A stretch of 64,000 bases of DNA from Muricea muricata. Taxonomy: Eukaryota > Cnidaria > Anthozoa > Malacalcyonacea > Plexauridae. Where the stretch lies: NCBI GenBank assembly GCA_963855995.1, contig OY979718.1, forward strand, positions 2,627,501 to 2,691,500, read 5' to 3'. Shown one piece after another: positions 1 through 11,465 of this stretch. Numbering within the stretch: the first letter of the stretch is position 1; each line of letters begins with the position of its first letter. The translations under genes and the position numbers were made by a program. Below the pieces are notes generated by a model. It worked only from the letters and a program-made list of their open reading frames with translations, was not told where the DNA came from and made no database searches.

Positions 1-279
1 CCGTCTTTCCCATCTTCGCCGTTTCCTCCATTCCCGCCATTCCCACCACTCCCGCCGTTGCATCCATTACCACCATTACCACCGTTGCCCCCGTCGCCAC
101 CGTCGCCGCCGTTGCCACCGTTCCCACCATTACCACCATTGCCACCATTGCCACCACCACCACCATTGCCGCCATTACTTCGACGATTTCCGAACAGTCT
201 ACCACTGCAAGAATCGCCAAAATTACGCAGGAATGCCAATAGCAACAGCACAAGTATAGTTAGTCCGTTTGAGTATCAT
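1..279 (-). pseudogene. Secreted GGN-repeat protein gene, partial and frameshifted (left edge)
   Basis: The reverse strand starts at an ATG at 277-279 and reads MILKRT, as in the intact copy at 17049-17438. Four extra bases near 260-266 (an ACTA duplication in the coding sense) then throw the signal peptide out of frame, and a stop follows at once. The GGN-coding part is otherwise preserved and runs off the window at base 1. A downstream in-frame start without a signal peptide cannot be excluded, but loss of function is the simpler reading. The proline-rich reading on the plus strand is only the antisense of GGN codons. Confidence 0.75.
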
Positions 280-3200
280 TTTTGAATGAATGAAATTTCA
301 CTTCTTGCTTACTCGTTCTACTGTGATTTCAAGCTTCACCGTCGGTGTTTTTGCCCACTGCATGCCGCATTGCTCAAGACGTGCGGCGGAACCTGTCACG
401 CAATTCTACGTACTTCCGCTAGTTCAAAAGAATAATAACTAAGAAAACTTTATATTGCATCAATTTTTTTATTGTATACAATTGTAAATCTCACTTATTA
501 AAGGCAACTTTCAATCGACTGCTTGAGTCTCTAACAACGTAAATGCGAATATATACATAACTGTATTTAGTCATGCTATGCAAATATTTCTGGTTTAATT
601 CAAACACCGTAAATATTCTAAACTACATATCACCAAATCACGCGTCAGCTTATATAAAGTCATATATCTATAACAAACAATAAATTGCAATAAAATATTC
701 AATTTTTAAAAGTTATTGGTAGTTCTGGAAAAGCATTCATTTGCGAAAATGCCAAGAGAGCTAATCGAACAATTGAAAAGCTTTACTGATTTGAATTTGT
801 CATTTTGTGCCATGAATTTAATAGTTAATTGTTTGAATTATATTTTAGTGCTCACTACTTTCACGGGAACCCCAAAGCAATCTTGACATATTATCATATA
901 TAAAAATATCAACTATTTTCTATTCTTCGATGAAGTTCTTCATCGAACATCTCGCATAGGCGCGTATATATATATATTCATCGCAAAGAGGTGAACACGT
1001 TTTAAATCAACGGATAATCAATGCTTAAGCGACCTGGATCAAAATATTTCATAGCCGAAAGCCTATACGAGAATATGATTCAAATTAAGTATATGCCATA
1101 TATTTTTGCAAATCTTACGCTTGGACAAGAAATGCGCATAATAATTGCAACTCTTAAAACAGATGTAAAAAACAAATTTCGTTGCGATAAAGATAAGCTT
1201 CCTGTTATAAGTGCGGGTCGTTGAAGGGCATTGCCTTGTTTGATATAACATGCATAACGTACAGTGTTAATAAGTAATTTGCTGAACTTATAAACTTCGA
1301 ATTAATAAACTTCGTGAATAAGTAATTATAGATCGAAACATTAATTTACATTAAGGTATCTCAATAAACCCTTAATATATAAAGCTTTTTGGAATTGAAT
1401 TAATTAAACAGTAGTAATAATTTTACTTGGAATATTTCAGTATGTATTTCAGTAATATCTCAGTACATATATTTTCTTTTTTCATAACGTAGCAATGAAT
1501 TATTATAATATATCATTATAGCTAGTGCATACCCGCACTTGATAATTCTGTGATTGCATGAGAACTTGCTACATTTGCACATGACAAAAGAAATGAACGC
1601 TCGCATTTTTGAGAGCAGACTTAATCACGAAAATATTTAATAATGAACAAGTGATCTAGCTATAACTGCTTGTACGTCTCGAATGACATAATTTTTCATA
1701 TTACTTCTTTATTATTAGTTGAAAATTGCATTTATCATTCTAAACATAATATTCCATCCCTACCAGAGCCAAAATTTACGTTTTGCTTGCATTTTTCTCT
1801 TTTGATTCTGTCACCTTTTCCGCCAAAAATCGAGCGTGGCGTCGCTTCAGTGCCTTGGCGTATTGGCACACAATGATCAGAATCATAAATGTTGACGTGC
1901 AGTTAATGTACGGCGTGCAGGTTTTACAAGGAATGCACCCTCGACTATAGACGAAAAATGAGAAGCGCTTCTTTATGCAGCTCCAATGAACATTAGTCCT
2001 GTCAGATTTTAAAACAAAATTTGGTGCTTTGCTTGTGTTTTCTAAAGTATTTCGTTCCATTAGAAACAATTTCGTTTGTATTTAAATTCTGTCTAGCTAC
2101 TCCCCCCCCCCCCCCCATTTTGTTTGTTTTCAAAAAACTACTGACTGTATGCAGGATAATTAACGAAACAACTGCACTCCTCTAAGCTAATCAGCATCCA
2201 GTAATTTTGTCATGCTAACATTAACTACAGAGACTTTATTCAGCGAATGAAGATCAACGATATACGCTTTTTTAACTAGCAGGATTACAATTGGGTGAAC
2301 AGGCTTTCCCTTTCAACCAAGTATATCTATTAGTAATGAAGTTACTTATGATTTAAGGAACAAGCGTAATTTCCAACTGCCCACCGTAAGAACTAATAGG
2401 TTTTTAAGATCTTTTATTCCTGCGAGCATCAGAGAATTCTCGTAGACTTGTATATTATTAAATTATATCGTATTTTAGTCAATTTTCTTAATTATATTGC
2501 ATAATTTCTGTCAGTTTGTGTTATATCTCAATTAGTTAAGAATAAATAGTATCTATGTATATGTATATGTAGCACGTAATTCAGTTGTAATATGATAGCT
2601 GGAAAGCGTTCATTTGAATTAAACTATGTATCTATCTACCTCTCTATCTATCTACCTACAGCATCCAGTAATTTCGTAATTTCGTTATAAAGTAAGAATG
2701 ATTTAAATAATTTTAATTGAATGCCGCAATACTTTGACACCACTACTTTATATACATATAGCTAAGGATGCAAGTATTTGTAATTGGTCTCATGCAACAA
2801 TTAAGGCCCCAGTTACACGATACCGGATTGCTACCGGAGCGACACCAAATTGAACTATTTCAAGGGGGATATAACACTAAAAAAATGAAAATCTAATAAA
2901 ATTAATCAAAAACTGTCGAGATGAAATGTTTCAAAAGAAGATAAGACCGGAAAGCGTCTTAACTTGATATCACTGCGAGGTGAATCCTTGCTCTAGCCAA
3001 AAGAAAAACGTTTTTGTTCATAGCTACATGGTTCTTAGGAGAAGTATAGTAGGAAATTGTTCCGAACTGCTGCCAAATATTAAGATACCTATTACACGAA
3101 ATTTTGTGCTACATTTTATTTAATGCATTGCAAAGATTACTTAAAATGACAATGTAACTTCTTTGGTAATTTTGTTATTACAGTTTTCCTTCTCGAAATA

Positions 3201-4346
3201 TTTAACTTTCTTCTATATGCAAATAATACAACGTGTGACATCTACATATAACGAGTTATCAAAAAGCGTTTTTGTCTTCAATAGTGCTCAAAATATTGCA
3301 CACACAAATACTTCATCATGGCTGACGCATATTTAAATATAGTTTTGGCTAGATTTTTTTGTAATACAGTTCTACCAAATAGGAAATTTTTGAAGCATCA
3401 TTATACACTTTTTGCTTTTCTAACAAAGTTAAATATCTCCCAAAAGAAAAGGGTAAGAAAAAAATTACCAAAGACGTTGTCTTATCACTTTTAAATGATC
3501 TTTGCAACCCATAAAATAAAGCGTCGGACAAAATTTCGTAAAATGGGCAGTTTCAAAGGAAACAAACATCATCCCGTTGACACTATTGTTCCGGTGTTCT
3601 CATTGAAGTAGTCATTAAGATACTCCTAAGGGCCCTGCCTTAACATCCTTCCTCATATTTTTCTGATACTGGCACTGATGTTGTTGTTTCGCCCCCTGTA
3701 TTACCACGCAAGGAGGGGGTTTAAAAGTGCGAAGGCAATCGAAATGCATGGGAAAAACTTGATTGGCACAGGATCCAAAGAATCATAATCCAAAAATAGG
3801 TTGGCCTTCCTGTTATGTTATTACTTCGCCTGCCGTAGGCGTAGCGGACTATGTCAACAAAACACGCATTAAAATGTATGCTAGAAATCCTAAACCGCAA
3901 GAAGGTTTTACGTGAAAAGACTCGTATGCAAAATGTTTTAAAACGTCAAATTCCACCGCGGAATTTTGACCTTTCTTTGAAGTTGTTTGGATCACGAAAA
4001 AGTGGCGATATTAGCTTCCATTAAGGAGCTCTTGATATATTGTTTAAGCCAAATGTTTTGTGTCCCACTCGAAGACTAGAAATATATACTAGAAAAAATG
4101 AACTCAAACTCCTTGACTCTCGCAAAACTGTCTTTGAAAAATGCACATGCAAGATATTGTAATTTGACATTGTAATGAAACAAATACCTTTTATGTCGTG
4201 ACATAAAATCAGACATCCTGTCATATGAGTGCTGACGAACATTCCCTATTTTAGTATCAGCCAATCAAAGAATTCGAAAGCAACGTACATTCTTTTTAGT
4301 AATTAGAATCGATAATACTGCCTGGAGTAATCAATTACCGCGCGCA
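280..4346. other. Divergent intergenic region between GGN and EF-hand genes, U1
   Basis: About 4 kb of AT-rich sequence, conserved in the other units, with no convincing coding exon. It holds a poly-C run at 2102-2116 and a TATC/TACC microsatellite at about 2627-2660. Short ORFs (for example 1670-1876 plus and 3349-3531 minus) are conserved only as far as the surrounding DNA is. U1 lacks about 50 bp at about 1737 that U2 and U3 keep. Confidence 0.6.
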
Positions 4347-4445
4347 TATAAATCGAACGGGACACTGCAATCTGGCATTAAGTGCGAAGAGATTTGAATG
4401 CCTGACAACAACTGATTCGAAAAAAATACAAATCTTAAAGCAAAA
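4347..4445 (+). promoter_or_regulatory. TATA box and 5' leader with uORF, EF-hand gene U1
   Basis: TATAAAT at 4347-4353 follows a CG-rich CGCGCGCA. A start about 30 bp downstream (near 4377, inferred) gives a leader of about 70 bases. The leader contains a five-codon uORF at 4398-4415 (MPDNN, then TGA) ahead of the main ATG, which sits in an A-rich context (GCAAAAATGATG). The same layout occurs in all four units. Confidence 0.7.
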
Positions 4446-4814
4446 ATGATGCTCAAGCATTTCTTACTCGTATTGGTGTTAGCAGGACTCTGGTCTTTCA
4501 GCTACTCCTGCAGTAGAAGGAGAGGTGGCAATGGTGGAAATGGGGGAAATTCGGACGGTAACGGCAATGGTGGAAACGGTGGTAATGGTGGAAACGGCCG
4601 GAAACGATCGTCGCACGAGTCCTTCTCACTCGATTTTGCTGTATTTGACGCCGACGGCAATGGCAAGATTTCTCGTGTAGAATTCTTGGATCTTCAGCCT
4701 GACCACGAAAGTCTTTTCGATAAAGCAGACACAAACGGAGATGATCATGTGGACTGCGAAGAGTTCAAAGCCGCGGTTCACATTTTTGGTGGAGAAGCAA
4801 ATTGCGAGAAATAA
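4446..4814 (+). CDS. Small secreted GGN-linker EF-hand protein, U1 copy
   Basis: A 122-residue single-exon protein. Residues 1-22 form a signal peptide (MMLKHF, hydrophobic core, ending near SYSC). Residues 23-51 are a Gly/Asn linker of GGN triplets that starts with SRRR. A basic RKR at 52-54 could be a processing site. EF loop 1 is 68-79 (D-A-D-G-N-G-K-I-S-R-V-E, canonical). EF loop 2 is 95-106 (D-T-N-G-D-D-H-V-D-C-E-E), with Asp instead of Gly at position 6. The loops start only 27 residues apart, shorter than the roughly 36 usual for paired EF-hands. Cysteines are at 22, 104 and 120. Likely an extracellular or secretory-pathway calcium binder; a matrix or mucus role is inference. The divergent neighbour encodes a related GGN protein. 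Open in all four units, so probably functional. Confidence 0.9.
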   Translation: MMLKHFLLVLVLAGLWSFSYSCSRRRGGNGGNGGNSDGNGNGGNGGNGGNGRKRSSHESFSLDFAVFDADGNGKISRVEFLDLQPDHESLFDKADTNGDDHVDCEEFKAAVHIFGGEANCEK

Positions 4815-4981
4815 ACGTCGTTAATAAGTAATTAGAAACACTTACAATAATGCTCTAATGAACGTTCGTTTATAGGTACGACCGTATTTTGATAGCTTCC
4901 TTGGGCTTTGTGGAACTAATTAATTGATTTAACAGTAATCTTATAGCAACAATTCACTTGGAATACTTCGAAAGTGTGAAA

Positions 4982-4987
4982 AATAAA
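4982..4987 (+). terminator. Poly(A) signal AATAAA, EF-hand gene U1
   Basis: AATAAA about 170 bases after the stop codon, kept at the same place in U2, U3 and U4. A second AATAAA overlaps the stop codon itself (GAGAAATAAACG) but is too close to be the expected signal. Confidence 0.55.
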
Positions 4988-6316
4988 TAATCTCACTATT
5001 TTCATGTTGTTTCGTCAATGTTACTGGCAGTTGGTAGAAAGTACAAAACCTTTCGTGATCATGTCCTTGATATAAAATTTGTCTCGTGTTCACGAATAAA
5101 AGATCATTGCTCTTGTAAAGATCTTCTTTATTTGCAGTATCAACTATTTACAAGACAGTTAATCATTATCCTAATCTATTGAGTCTGACATTCGCACGTG
5201 TCCATCTTTTTCGCGCCTATAACTTGTCTATGAATTGTACATCACAACAGCTCTCATGCACTCAGTTTTGAAAACAAACTTATAAAGTATAGGATTTAGC
5301 CGTAGTTGAGCAAAAGATCCATAACATGCCCTTCGAATGCAATTGTAAGAATTCCCAAACTCACCACGGTAAAACATAAAAATTAGCACGTTTAGTTAAT
5401 CTCAGCGTCAAAATGTTCCATCGCTTGCGCCCGTCTACAAGCGATATATCCAAGTATTTCAATTGCATATTTATATCGTCGCATATAATTTTCTACTGTC
5501 CGTTCTCATTTTTCTGTATAAAATACGAGGACATTTAGAAAAGTTGCAATTTTTCATGTTAGACAAATATCACTAATGTGTATAGAAAGGTTGTGAAAAA
5601 GTGTATACTTAACAATCACTCGCCGAAGACGAAGAAATTATTGGTGAATATATAATTATATGAATGAATAATTGTTTTACTATAATCACCTAAATGAAAA
5701 ATGACAAACTTATGATACGTTTCATATTTTAAAACAGCATCTGTCACATTGACAAAACGATTGGTGGCCATTATGAACAACCGCTCAGGTGATTATTGTG
5801 TCAAAATCACATCTAGGGGTAACCAATGGAAGCAGAGAATTTTGATTATACTAAAAGTAAATAAACAACCACATGACGAAAAAAACCACGTTTGCATTGT
5901 ATTTTCAGCGAATACTATGCTCCAGAAAACTAGTAGGTTTGAACAGGATATGAATAGTTGATCACAATTAAAACATTTGAAATGTTATATTATAAACTTT
6001 GAAAGGTTGATAAAATAAATCAAAATTGATATGGTGTTTCCACAAATTGTTTATAAATTAATATTTGAAATGTTACGTGCTAATTTAAACACTTGCCTAT
6101 ATCTATGCAAAGATCTTAAAAGATAAAATCAAATATGGATTTTGCTTTAAGAGAAAATAATCTCAGTGCTCGGATAATTTATTAAAATTTTATAAAATAA
6201 TATAAAAACGAAATTTAACTATACTTATAATGGCTTATTTTTACTAACACCATCCAAACAAAGCAATCATCCAGTAATGAAAAGCTTAGTTAAAATAATT
6301 CATTTTATTATTTTGT
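4988..6316. other. Intergenic AT-rich region, U1
   Basis: Conserved between units, with no signal peptide, domain or splice pattern that I can support. Confidence 0.5.
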
Positions 6317-6791
6317 AGACTACAGGTCATTGTTGTACCGAAAGTCGTAGCTTTTTTCCAGGCAATGCTGACGGTTCCCTTCGGCAAGGAATGTTGACAA
6401 AACTATGCAGTAAAACTCACATAGGGGAAACGGCCAAGAAAATTTTGGGGGCGACACTATTTTTTTTCAAATGTCCATATTTTTGCTAATGTTTTACTAT
6501 AAGAGGAACTGTATCTTGATATTCTGAAACTTATACACTGCATTTATAGCAACGTGTTTAATGATAAACCTTCACCGAATGAAGAACGCATATTTGTTCC
6601 TTTTCTCCTCCCTTCTGCCCCTTACGCCTATGGTTACTCTACCCGGGAGGTATCGTAAGCAACGTCGAGTTGTTTTCGAGTTGGAGTCGGACATCGAGTT
6701 GCAGTTCAACGCTATTGTGAATTTAATTTCTAAACATTTTGAAGGCTTAGGGATGCGTTGCAGAATAGAAAAATCGTATAGAAAAAAATAG
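6317..6791 (+). pseudogene. Degenerate fragment with BH3-like reading, U1
   Basis: The plus strand reads QRRVVFELESD followed by ELQF (near 6660-6710). This resembles the BH3 helix of Bak/Bok-type Bcl-2 proteins (consensus L-R-R-V-[GA]-D-E-L-E), but the diagnostic Gly/Ala-Asp pair is Val-Phe here. An upstream stretch NEERIF-SFLLPSAP (near 6575-6610) could match the helix-1 E-E-x-F-x-S-F region but is in another frame, one base out relative to U3. A-rich DNA follows. Either a decayed Bcl-2-family fragment or coincidence. No BH1 or BH2 motif is visible. Confidence 0.25.
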
Positions 6792-8761
6792 AAAAAAAGT
6801 AGGATAACGTTGCCCCTATTGAAAACGGGTTTACCTCTTCGTTGCACCCACCCTCTCGTTATTTAATAACGCCAATTAAAGTTAAACTAGTGTTCAGGCT
6901 CTACTCGATATCTATTGCCGGAATGGACAAATCGTATGGTAAAGCAGTGGATAAATATTTCATCACGCAAATCTTGTTCAGTACTTCGCGCCATCCAGAA
7001 AAATGGGTGTTCTACCGAAACCATGAAATAAAATAACTTGTGATGTATATTTACATGTCCTTGTTTCGTTCTTTTCAAAGTAAATACTTTGATATATAAT
7101 AAAAACACTTTACAAGGTTTTTTATGGTTTGATAGAGGTTTTTTGAAAGGACTAGGAAAACACATAATATAAATATACATAAAAAGCAATTTTATTGCAT
7201 TATTGTCCACGTGTTAGATCTATAAATGTATTTTAAAAGTTACTTTGCGAATACAGTGTACAAAACCGAGGAGTTTCACAAGTCATTTACAACATTCGCA
7301 TCCGTACGAGTTGTGTGACATATACATGCAACTCTCGCCTTCGGCTTGATTTGTATATCGGCTCCAACACGGCGGATCTTGCTGCAATAGAAAGAAACAG
7401 ATTTCTTAGAACAGGTTATGCACGTTAGCCCATCGCGTAGTTGGCATATGCTTGGGTAAATTTGATACATTTTGCTAGTACTTTAGTACTGTCAGAAGTT
7501 TTTATTGTTTGTTTTGCAATTTAATGCTCGGAATGTGTGTGATAGTAACACTTTTAGTGATTGAAAACTATGAAATCTACCCTAAGCTATGTAACCGTGC
7601 ACGGCTACATTGCAGGATCATGCAAATAGAAATTTCTATTTCATAACACGTGATTGCAAATAGCCATGTAAATCGTAATAATTTAACAAAATGTTATATA
7701 AAATCGAATACAAGACAAATAATTAATTGAAAGCTAACAAAATGTATATATAGGAAAGTTTTTCTAATGGGTCTCAAATCTACAAGTTACAAAAAAGAAA
7801 TTTAACCACTCTATTTCGGTACTTCCCAAAAATTTCTTTAGTAGGCGCCTTTTTATTGCAAATTTGTTCTTTCAAGATTCGTTTTTAAAGATTTTTGCAT
7901 CCTGATTTTTCTTAAAACTTAAGCATTTCATATATATGGAGGTAATTATCCTAGTATCAAAGTCCGTTAACCAGTTCCATTCACTTTAAATTTCCAGGCG
8001 ACAAAATGAAAAAGAAATAATATAATTATTGTTAATGAAATATAAACAGATGATCTGTTATACATCAGGAAAAAGGGTGTGCATATGGCGAGTTTTCCAT
8101 GTTGGTTTTTCCATATTAAATTCAATATTTAATTTTATTACAAAAATAATAAATATTTAACAGAAGGAAACGGCTGGCTTTTAACTTAGCGAACAAAGCT
8201 CCTCTCCGCTTAATGAATTTGTTTGCGTGAGCCAAAGAAAGTATGAACGGTTCTACGTGTTCCTAGCAAATTTTTTTCTCCAAGCAATTTTATCCAATCA
8301 CGTTTCCGAATTTTTGCTATCGCCTCGCGTCCCGCGCAAAACAAATTCTCCTACTAGAAAACGGGCTTAACACGTGCGGGTTCTTGCGTCATTTAACGCT
8401 ATGTAAGCGGTAAATTTCTGGCTGTGTGGCTGTGTTTAGTCAAGAAATATGACGTGTTCTCATGACCACCCTCTTGATTCATATTTGGTCACGTCAATTT
8501 TCGGTTCTTTTGCCACCAGGTATTGAAAAGATACACCCTATAATTCTATTTGAATATATGTTCATTTCAATTTTTTTATTTCAATTTATATACATATATT
8601 CTTTTTTACTCTCTTCAGTACAACGTTCTAAATTTTAAAATCTGAAGACATAAAATTACAATTTATACCTAGAAAGTGTCTACTAAACTCACTCAAAAAC
8701 TTAAAAACAAACTAACCATTTTAGTCCAAAAGTTTCCCTTACAAAAAATATCTGATCCGCT
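6792..8761. other. Intergenic region downstream of the ZP gene, U1
   Basis: AT-rich and conserved among units; no coding exon supported. The right part (about 8600-8760) is the 3' untranslated side of the minus-strand ZP gene. Confidence 0.5.
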
Positions 8762-8930
8762 CATAGGCGGCCCAATTCAGTGTGTAGTTTCATATAGAGA
8801 TCAGTGCGCACATAAACACACTTCGTAGTTTCTTAATATAGAGATCAGTGCACACGAAACACACTACGAAGTGTGTTTATGTGCGCACTGATCTCTATAT
8901 GAAAGTACACACTGAATTGGGCCGCCTATG
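8762..8930. mobile_element. Foldback MITE with 7-bp target duplication, U1 only
   Basis: A near-complete inverted repeat beginning CATAGGCGGCCCAATTCAG and ending with its complement, 169 bp, with a short loop near 8838-8860. It is flanked by ATCCGCT at 8755-8761 and 8931-8937. U2, U3 and U4 have the uninterrupted site. It lies immediately 3' of the ZP stop codon (8936-8938), so it sits in the 3' UTR. Non-autonomous; no transposase. Confidence 0.9.
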
Positions 8931-8935
8931 ATCCG

Positions 8936-9128
8936 CTAAGCATCTAATAACACACGTTTTCTGTTCTTTGAAGATCGACATCCCAACTTGTCACATGCAG
9001 TGACTCTGCAGTGAACGCGTGTGTTGTAATGATGCAATCCACGGAAACGAAACACGAGGAAACTAAATCTTGTTGTTTGTCCGGATGATTTATGAAATGT
9101 CACCTTCTTAAGCTTGTCTTTTTTGCAT
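8936..9128 (-). pseudogene. ZP gene exon 3 (end of ZP-C), U1
   Basis: The acceptor TTTAG at 9129-9130 opens the exon in phase 2, giving GCKKDK after the LIERG of exon 2. It continues with RFSFLVFRFRG, then HCRVTACDK, the classic end of a ZP-C subdomain, and stops at TAG (8936-8938). An 18-base in-frame deletion removes six residues, one a cysteine, compared with U2. No transmembrane or GPI segment follows before the stop. Confidence 0.8.
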
Positions 9129-9360
9129 CTAAATCAACATTCATCATACAAAATTCATTACACATCTAATGCTTAATATTTTAAGAATGTCAATACTGGT
9201 TAAATATAAAAAATGTTTCAAAAGAAAGAGCTAAAAAGTTAAAAAACCTGTTTTCTATCTTCGTAATAATCATTCAGGACATGAAGGATGAGCTGGCCCA
9301 AGTAAATTTATAATTCGAATTTTCTTTCGTGAAGAATTTTAAAGTGGGTACTTGACTTAC

Positions 9361-10140
9361 CCTCGTTCAATCAAGAGATATTTATATTTCGCCAAGGAAT
9401 TCTTTGAAGTGACGTAACATTCGTTCAATTTGATTCTAAAAGTCGTTTCCGAACTTGAGTTGGTCATATTGAGTCCAACCTCAACATAGAGACGATTGTT
9501 GAGCGATGGGTCTCCAACAAGTGGTTTACTAAATGACTGATCTTTATAAAGTCCCATTACCAACGACATTTTATCTTCACTGCTAGCGTTGTCTGGTGTA
9601 ACTACATTTGAAGGGAAACCGAATTTCTTTGAATCTTGAGATGGATTTATCAAAGGCTGACAATCTTTCAACAACTTTGTTATGAAATGAAACTGTTTTG
9701 TTACTAAGTTTCTTGTACGTTTGCATGGTGAATACAATATACTGATTTAATTAACTAACTTTTATTCGCGTGATTTAATTAACTTTTAAATCACGCGAGC
9801 ATACAATCACGACACTTTATGTATAGAAAGGGGGGGTGTGAATTCGAAGAGTCATATTATCATAGCACTGATGAAGATCCGAGCTTGCGGATCGAAAGCT
9901 CTGCAATAATAAATTTACGAGGTGTTTCCACAAAGCTTAACAAGTATGTTTTGTTATTATTCTCTGACGTCATAGTTGTGCCACATTCAATAATGAGTGA
10001 AGTAGTGAAAACGTAATGGGATTTCGTCTCTTGAGGTTTGCATGAACTGTGGAGTAGTTGTAGTTGTGAGGCTGAAGATACTTTGAGAAGTGGCTTGTAA
10101 ATAAATATTTTCATTTGATTTTCATCACAGGTCAGTTTAT
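9361..10140 (-). pseudogene. ZP-domain gene exon 2, disrupted by insertion and deletion, U1
   Basis: The acceptor CTCAGCAG leads into ATAAACTGACC (exon starts at 10140). The donor GAGG|GTAAGT ends the exon at 9361. The exon should encode almost the whole ZP domain: ZP-N with LTCDENQM, LLDSSCKP and ECGT, then FPFKC, and ZP-C with SLVMGLYKDQSF, RLYVEVGL and NECYV. In U1 a 243-bp Penelope-like insertion (9704-9946) splits ZP-N just after the ECGT region. About 60 bp are also missing near 9600 after FPFKC, shifting frame. Exon 1 is at 15103-15160 and exon 3 at 8936-9128. Such proteins are normally secreted or surface filament-forming polymers (egg coats, apical matrices). This copy cannot encode one. 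Confidence 0.88.
9704..9946. mobile_element. Short Penelope-like or retroelement insertion with hammerhead-like core, U1
   Basis: A 243-bp insertion flanked by a 10-bp target duplication, TGTTTTGTTA (9694-9703 and 9947-9956). The uninterrupted site is seen in U4. At 9868-9897 it contains CTGATGA, a perfect 6-bp stem GATCCG/CGGATC with loop AGCTTG, then GAAA, in hammerhead order. Penelope-like elements are known to carry hammerhead motifs. Stems I and III are poorly formed, so activity is uncertain. Shared with U2 at 28246-28478. Confidence 0.65.
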
Positions 10141-10270
10141 CTGCTGAGCAAATATAATGAAAGACAATATCAATTAGGCGTATACTGTCACAATGAAACA
10201 AACGTACAATGTCTTCTAAATTTATTTGTGTGCTTACTCACTGAAATTCACTAAAATTTTCTATAACAAT

Positions 10271-10410
10271 ACACCGAATTTAAATTCGCTACACCAAATT
10301 TTAAATTTTATCACACCCGATATAATTTTATCACGCCGAATTTAAAATCTTCACATCGAATTTGAATTTATCACCGGGATTTAAAATCACCTCACCGAAA
10401 TTTCATTATA
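10271..10410. repeat. 20-bp degenerate minisatellite, seven copies, U1 first block
   Basis: Seven consecutive 20-mers start at 10271, 10291, 10311 and so on. They share the pattern [AT]CAC-(x)CCGAATTTAAATT. It is the start of an AT-rich block of about 700 bp (to about 10980) that recurs at 12408-13140 and in every other unit. Confidence 0.85.
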
Positions 10411-11008
10411 AATCTCTCACTTTCACTAGTATAATATTTCTTCAGTCAGAAGAAAAGAACACAAATTCTTAAAACATTTTTTCTTCATATCGGCTTTATA
10501 TTATTAACAAGTTGTGTTTTGATTAATATAAATTATGTAAGTAGAAATACATTGAAACAAGCAGACGTTCAATGCGCACTTAAAATTTTGTCACTCAGTC
10601 GCTCTTGAAAAGAAATTTGCAGCTCAAAATTCCAACAGTTTGTTGATTACATTATTAGATCACTTAAAGTGACAAAATAACTTCTTTCAAATAATAGTTT
10701 TTGGGGCTTGTCGAGATATTCAGATTTTTAAAAAATGCAAATAAAACAACTTCTGACGTCATAGCAAATAATATTTATCTATAAAAATACTCAGCATACA
10801 ATGTTGCAAAAAGGAGGCCAACGGCAAAAGGCTCTGCTAAAGTATTAAAAAACCTGTCAATGAATATACTTTGATCGATATATAAATACATAACAAGATA
10901 CTTTATACCATTATGATACCTGTAAATATACATATTAGCTGAACCACAGATTTTTTGTGTCCGAGACAACTTTTAGCAAACCCCATAATATCATAAAACT
11001 ACACATTC

Positions 11009-11200
11009 TGACGTCATAGTTGTACCACATTCAGTGAGTGAAGCAGTGAAGACGTAATAAAACTTCGTCTTTTGAGGTTTGCATGAACTGTCCAGTAGTT
11101 ATAGTTGTGAAGCTGAAGGTACTTTGAGAAGTGGCTTGTAAATAAATATCTTCATTTGATTTTCATCACAGGTCAGTTTATCTGGAGAGCAAATATAATT
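11009..11200 (-). pseudogene. Partial duplicate of ZP exon 2 5' part, U1
   Basis: A second copy of the ZP-N coding segment (CGTT region through LTCDEN and its acceptor, here TTTGCTCTCCAG) lies about 1 kb upstream of the main exon. It has no continuation into the rest of the domain. It begins abruptly at TCTGACGTCATAG. Shared with U2 (29525-29715) and absent from U3 and U4. Confidence 0.8.
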
Positions 11201-11465
11201 AATGAAAGACAATATCAATTAGGCGTATACTGTCACAATGAAAAAATGTCTTCTAAACTGTTAAAATTTTGTGTGCTTACTCATTGAAATGCACTGAAAT
11301 TTTCTATAATGTGTAGTGTTAGAAACCCAAACCAATAAATATGAGAAAGTTGAAATAAACCCAGCTTATTTACAGTATGTCATTAAATATTCACGACCTC
11401 GACGGAATAAAACCTTTTGTTGTTTTTAAAAAGAAAAAGTTAAATATAGATGCAAGATTGATCAA

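Noticed and set aside
58-285. Proline-rich ORF (PPLPPLPP), also at 17104-17448 and 49753-50103 plus strand
   Set aside because: Antisense of the GGN codons; the minus strand has the signal peptide.
3349-3531. Conserved minus-strand ORF (also 20639-20821)
   Set aside because: Conserved only as part of the duplicated DNA, lost in U3 and U4, no domain.
4021-4264. Minus-strand ORFs just upstream of the EF-hand promoter (repeated in every unit)
   Set aside because: Two overlapping frames equally open, no start context, and they overlap the probable EF-hand regulatory region.
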